Shown in pieces: positions 60,504 through 64,000 of a stretch of DNA of 64,000 nucleotides (positions within the stretch are counted from its first letter, which is position 1; every line of letters begins with the position of its first letter). This stretch comes from JAFAZI01 sp035501255. GTDB taxonomy: Bacteria > Actinomycetota > Actinomycetes > JAFAQI01. The DNA is taken from the NCBI GenBank assembly GCA_035501255.1, contig DATJWM010000060.1:1-64000 (forward strand). The letters run 5' to 3'. A program made the translations under genes and the position numbers. The notes under the pieces are model-generated. The model worked only from the letters and a program-made list of their open reading frames with translations. It did not search any database and was not told where the DNA came from.

Positions 60504-61898
60504 GTGACACGGGTGGCGATTCTCGGTGGTGGCCCCGGAGGATATGAGGCGGCGCTCGTTGCCGCACAGCTGGGCGCGGACGTGGTCGTGATCGAGCGCG
60601 ACGGCATCGGCGGGGCCTGCGTTCTGGCCGACTGCGTGCCGTCGAAGACCCTGATCGCGACGAGTGAGTCGATGAGCGCGTTCGCCGCGAGCGAGGGGCT
60701 CGGGGTCCGGTTGCACAGCGGCGGCGACGCCGACGAGCAGGTGTACGTCGAGGCGGGGGCGGTCAACTCCCGGGTCAAGGCACTCGCCTACGCCCAGTCG
60801 AGCGACATCGAGAACCGGATCCGGGCGGAAGGTGTCGAGATCGTCATCGGCAAAGGACGGTTTGTGAGCCCGCGGCAGATCGCCGTCAGCACCGCGGACG
60901 GGAAGCAGTCGGTCAGTGCTGACATCGTGCTGATCGCGACCGGGGCGTCACCGCGGATCCTGGCCGGGGCCGAGCCCGACGGGCAGCGGATTCTCACGTG
61001 GCAGCAGATCTATGATCTTCCGTCGTTGCCGGAGCATCTGGTCGTGGTGGGATCAGGGGTGACCGGTGCGGAGTTCGCCAGCGCCTACCTCGCCCTCGGC
61101 AGCGAGGTGACGCTGGTTTCGAGCCGCGACCGGGTCATGCCGAGCGAGGACGAAGACGCCGCCCGGCTGATCGAGGAAGTGTTTACTCGCCGCGGGATGC
61201 ACATCGTCCGCCAGGCGCGGGCCGCCGGAGTACGCCGGGTCGGGGACGGTGTCGAGGTCGACCTCGAGGATGGTCGGACCGTAATCGGCTCGCATTGCCT
61301 CGTCACGGTGGGATCGGTGCCCAACACGTCGGATCTCGGGTTGCACGGGGTCGGCGTCAAGACCGACGACCGCGGCTACGTGCTCGTCGACCGTGTGTCC
61401 CGCACGACGGTGAACGGCATCTACGCCGCGGGCGACTGCACCGGCCTGCTCCTGCTCGCCTCGGTGGCCGCGATGCAAGGACGAACGGCCATGTGGCACG
61501 CGCTCGGAGACGCGGTCCTTCCGCTTCGGCTCTCGACCGTCGCGGCGAACGTCTTCACCGACCCCGAGATCGCGACGGTCGGCGTCATGGCCGCGGAGGC
61601 GGCTGCCGAACGCGGTGGGGTCAACGAGATCAAGCTTGCGCTCGCCACCAACGCGCGAGCGAAGATGCAGGGCGTGCTCGACGGGTTCGTGAAGCTGTAC
61701 TCCCGTCCAGGGTCGGGAACGATCCTCGGCGGGGTGGTCGTCGGGCCGCGCGCCTCGGAGTTGATCATGCCGGTCGCGATGGCCGTCCAGCACGGCCTGA
61801 CCGTCGACCAGATGTCGCACACCTTCACGATCTACCCCTCGCTGTCCGGCTCGATCGCCGAAGCCGCTCGCCAACTCCACCGGGCCACCCAGGACTAG
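60504..61898 (+). CDS. LpdA-type NAD(P)H-quinone / dihydrolipoamide-like dehydrogenase
   Basis: The 464-residue product (GTG 60504) is a class I flavoprotein disulfide reductase. FAD-binding ILGGGPGGYEAALVA, the redox block GGACVLADCVPSK with Cys-x4-Cys, an NAD-binding VVVGSGVTGAEFASAYL, and FTDPEIATVGV are visible. In M. tuberculosis the similar LpdA (Rv3303c) reduces quinones and lacks the C-terminal His-Glu dyad of dihydrolipoamide dehydrogenase; here the C-terminus ends HTFTIYPSLSGSIAEAARQ, where the usual HAHPT is also absent. The quinone-reductase assignment is therefore favoured. Confidence 0.9.
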   Translation: MTRVAILGGGPGGYEAALVAAQLGADVVVIERDGIGGACVLADCVPSKTLIATSESMSAFAASEGLGVRLHSGGDADEQVYVEAGAVNSRVKALAYAQSSDIENRIRAEGVEIVIGKGRFVSPRQIAVSTADGKQSVSADIVLIATGASPRILAGAEPDGQRILTWQQIYDLPSLPEHLVVVGSGVTGAEFASAYLALGSEVTLVSSRDRVMPSEDEDAARLIEEVFTRRGMHIVRQARAAGVRRVGDGVEVDLEDGRTVIGSHCLVTVGSVPNTSDLGLHGVGVKTDDRGYVLVDRVSRTTVNGIYAAGDCTGLLLLASVAAMQGRTAMWHALGDAVLPLRLSTVAANVFTDPEIATVGVMAAEAAAERGGVNEIKLALATNARAKMQGVLDGFVKLYSRPGSGTILGGVVVGPRASELIMPVAMAVQHGLTVDQMSHTFTIYPSLSGSIAEAARQLHRATQD

Positions 61899-61933
61899 AC
61901 ACCTGGGACAGATCCGGCCACAGGGTCGATCAT

Positions 61934-62626
61934 GTGATCGTGGGCGCGACCGGCGACTACTGGCTGACCGTCGGAGTGGGTGCGGCGTTGTGCGCCTACG
62001 CCTGCACGGCCGCCCGTTGGCGCCCCGGCGGGTGGACGGCGGTCACCGCGAGGGTGATCTCCGTCGTACTCATCGTCGACGCGGTGACCTTCGTCGTACT
62101 GCCGATCGTCGAAGGGCGTTGGTCGGTCCAGACGTCGCTGCCGCTGGCGCTCTGCGATGTCGCACTTGTGGTTGCTGCGGTCGCCTGCTGGCGACCGTCG
62201 CTGACGCTCGCGGTCGAACTGACCTATTTCTGGGGCCTCGCCGGAACGCTCCAGGCGATCGCAACGCCGGACCTGACTGTCAGCTTTCCCCACGTCGAGT
62301 TCTTCGACTACGTCGTCGGACACGTCGGGATCGTCGTCGCGGCGTTGTTTCTCACCGTCGGTCTGGGTTGTCGCCCGCGCCGCAGCGCGCCGATCCGGGT
62401 CTTTGTGATCACCGTTGCCTACACGGTCGTGGTCGGGTTCTTCGACTGGCTGACCTCGTCGAACTACATGTTTTTGGAGCGACTGCCGCCGCGCGCCTCG
62501 CTTCTTTCGGTACTCGGACCATGGCCGTGGTACGTCGTCAGCGCGGCCGGGGTCGCAATCGTCCTGCTCGCGGTGCTCGACGCACCGTTTCGGGTGCGAG
62601 CGCCGGGCGGGATCGGTTCGAAGTGA
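61934..62626 (+). CDS. TIGR02206 family (YwaF-like) membrane protein
   Basis: The 230-residue product (GTG 61934; GTG 61940 is an alternative) has six or seven hydrophobic segments and the family features LPLALCDVALV, ELTYFWGLAGTLQA, DLTVSFPHVEFFDYVVGH and DWLTSSNYMFLERLPP. Function unknown. It lies 35 bp after the LpdA-type gene and 45 bp before the phosphoketolase. Confidence 0.85.
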   Translation: MIVGATGDYWLTVGVGAALCAYACTAARWRPGGWTAVTARVISVVLIVDAVTFVVLPIVEGRWSVQTSLPLALCDVALVVAAVACWRPSLTLAVELTYFWGLAGTLQAIATPDLTVSFPHVEFFDYVVGHVGIVVAALFLTVGLGCRPRRSAPIRVFVITVAYTVVVGFFDWLTSSNYMFLERLPPRASLLSVLGPWPWYVVSAAGVAIVLLAVLDAPFRVRAPGGIGSK

Positions 62627-62671
62627 CACGGGTCGGGCGCCGCGCACCAACGACCGCAACGAGGACTCGCT

Positions 62672-64000
62672 ATGGCGGATGAGCTGGCGCTGATCGATGC
62701 CTACTGGCGGGCAGCGAACTACTTGTCGGTCGGGCAGATCTATCTATTGGACAACCCGTTGCTGCGGGAGCCGTTGCAGGCGACGCAGATCAAGCCGCGG
62801 CTGCTCGGGCACTTCGGCACCACGCCGGGACTGAACCTGCTCTACGTCCACCTGAACCGGGTGATCAAGGCCCGCAACCTGTCGGCGATGTTCGTCACCG
62901 GACCCGGTCATGGTGGTCCGGGGCTGGTCGCCAACGCCTATCTCGAGGGGACCTACACCGAGACCTACCCGTCGATCACCCGGGACGTCGACGGGCTGCG
63001 CCGACTGTTCCGGCAGTTCTCCTTCCCAGGCGGCATCCCGAGCCACGTCGCCCCCGAGACGCCCGGGTCGATCCATGAGGGCGGCGAGCTCGGGTACGCG
63101 CTGGCACATGCCTACGGCGCCGCGTTCGACAACCCCGACCTGCTGGTCGCATGTGTCGTCGGGGACGGGGAGGCCGAGACCGGGCCACTGGCCGCGAGCT
63201 GGCATTCGAACAAGTTCCTCGACCCGTCCCGCGACGGTGCAGTGTTGCCGATCCTGCACCTCAACGGCTACAAGATCGCCAACCCGACCGTGCTCGCCCG
63301 CATCCCTGAGCCCGAGCTGCTCGACCTGCTGCGGGGGTACGGGCACGATCCGATCGTGGTCGCCGGCGATGACCCGTTCGTGGTGCATCGGCAGCTCGCC
63401 ACGGCGTTGGATACGGCGCTCGAGCAGATCACGGCCATCCAGCGCAACGCGCGCACCGGCGGGGAGTGCGCTCGGCCGGCGTGGCCGTGCATCGTGTTGC
63501 GTACCCCGAAGGGCTGGACCGGACCGAAGGAGGTCGACGGGCTTGCGGTCGAGGGAACCTGGCGCTCCCATCAGGTTCCGCTCTCCGAGGTCCGGGACAA
63601 CCCGGCGCACCTTCGGCTGCTGGAGGACTGGCTGCGGTCGTACCGCCCGGACGAGCTGTTCGACGACGCCGGCACGCTGCGGCCGGAGCTCGCGGCGCTA
63701 CCCCCGACCGGGAACCGGCGGATGTCGGCGAACCCGGTCACCAACGGCGGGCTGCTGCTCAGCCCGCTCGAGCTGCCCGACTTCCGCGATCACGCCGTCG
63801 ACGTACCTGCGCCGGCGGTGTCGTCCAGCGAGGCGACCCGGGTGCTGGGACAGTGGCTGCGCGACGTGATCCGCAACAATCCCGACAGCTTCCGGCTGTT
63901 CGGACCAGACGAGACCGCCAGCAATCGGCTACAGGCGGTGTTCGAGGTGACCGACCGCGAATGGCAGGCCGAACGGCTGCCCACCGACGACCACCTCGCG
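62672..64000 (+). CDS. xfp: Phosphoketolase, 3' end outside window
   Basis: Phosphoketolase splits xylulose-5-phosphate or fructose-6-phosphate with phosphate to give acetyl phosphate, using thiamine diphosphate. The frame is open from ATG 62672 to the right edge (443 codons) of a protein usually near 800 residues. Visible motifs: ANYLSVGQIYL, FVTGPGHGGPGL, SIHEGGELGYALAHAYGA, CVVGDGEAETGPLA with TPP-binding residues, HLNGYKIANPTVLA, and KGWTGPK. The N-terminal XFP_N domain is intact; the start is preceded by GAGGA. Confidence 0.93.
   Translation, partial: MADELALIDAYWRAANYLSVGQIYLLDNPLLREPLQATQIKPRLLGHFGTTPGLNLLYVHLNRVIKARNLSAMFVTGPGHGGPGLVANAYLEGTYTETYPSITRDVDGLRRLFRQFSFPGGIPSHVAPETPGSIHEGGELGYALAHAYGAAFDNPDLLVACVVGDGEAETGPLAASWHSNKFLDPSRDGAVLPILHLNGYKIANPTVLARIPEPELLDLLRGYGHDPIVVAGDDPFVVHRQLATALDTALEQITAIQRNARTGGECARPAWPCIVLRTPKGWTGPKEVDGLAVEGTWRSHQVPLSEVRDNPAHLRLLEDWLRSYRPDELFDDAGTLRPELAALPPTGNRRMSANPVTNGGLLLSPLELPDFRDHAVDVPAPAVSSSEATRVLGQWLRDVIRNNPDSFRLFGPDETASNRLQAVFEVTDREWQAERLPTDDHLA

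Overview
This window is very GC-rich, densely packed chromosomal DNA from an actinobacterium (class Actinomycetes). The evidence is the gene content and order, which I recognise from Streptomyces and Mycobacterium chromosomes: glmS, acpS, nnr, alr, the tsaE/tsaB/rimI/tsaD set, groES/groEL1, a BldM-type orphan response regulator, a DUF5319 gene, guaB/guaB3, guaA, pcrA, sucCD, PerM, purN/purH, folD, mdh and trpS. GTG starts and ATGA/GTGA stop-start overlaps are frequent. The genus cannot be fixed from the sequence alone. I saw no rRNA or tRNA genes, CRISPR array, insertion sequence with a transposase, or prophage.

Layout. 1-10.4 kb: cell-wall precursor and tRNA-modification genes (glmS cut by the left edge, acpS, nnr, alr, a lipase-like hydrolase, a family 4 uracil-DNA glycosylase, tsaE, then a 759-bp stretch without a gene, then tsaB-rimI-tsaD and a small membrane protein). 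10.4-13.7 kb: dienelactone hydrolase, a small DUF6295-like gene, and groES and groEL, each with its own CIRCE operator. 13.7-20.7 kb: a TPR-like protein, a four-repeat secreted protein, bldM, DUF5319, guaB and guaB3. 20.7-25.5 kb: an XdhC gene, an AbiEi/DUF559 gene between two 98-bp repeats, guaA and trmB. 25.5-35.2 kb: RNB ribonuclease, glutathione peroxidase, a purU-glycosyltransferase-UPF0182 operon, a yceI/marR divergent pair, an ArgA-type acetyltransferase and a PIG-L deacetylase. 35.2-43.5 kb: pcrA, a VKOR plus three DUF929 thioredoxin-fold paralogues, a B12-binding protein and sucCD. 43.5-56.2 kb: PerM, RDD and DUF2752 membrane proteins, purN-purH, folD, DUF3017, NAD-type isocitrate dehydrogenase, malate dehydrogenase, a CBS/CorC protein, trpS, a 2H phosphodiesterase, YihY and a cold-shock protein. 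56.3-64 kb: D,D-carboxypeptidase, a glutamate-cysteine ligase-like enzyme, an M20 amidohydrolase, gamma-glutamylcyclotransferase, an LpdA-type flavoprotein, a TIGR02206 membrane protein, and a phosphoketolase cut by the right edge.

Working together. guaB, guaA, purN, purH, purU and folD serve purine and one-carbon metabolism. sucCD, isocitrate dehydrogenase and malate dehydrogenase supply TCA steps. tsaE/B/D make t6A in tRNA. VKOR and the three DUF929 proteins look like an envelope disulfide-forming set.

The most unusual features are intergenic. A 13-bp palindrome recurs at an exact 30-bp period in two arrays, both between convergent genes. A family of 87-98-bp elements with 16-19-bp perfect terminal inverted repeats brackets the AbiEi/DUF559 gene and also sits at the end of the PerM gene. 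Three genes appear to lack a canonical start codon (CTG for purN and the ArgA-type gene, ATA for the third DUF929 gene). groEL appears to be transcribed without a leader from a promoter buried in its CIRCE operator.
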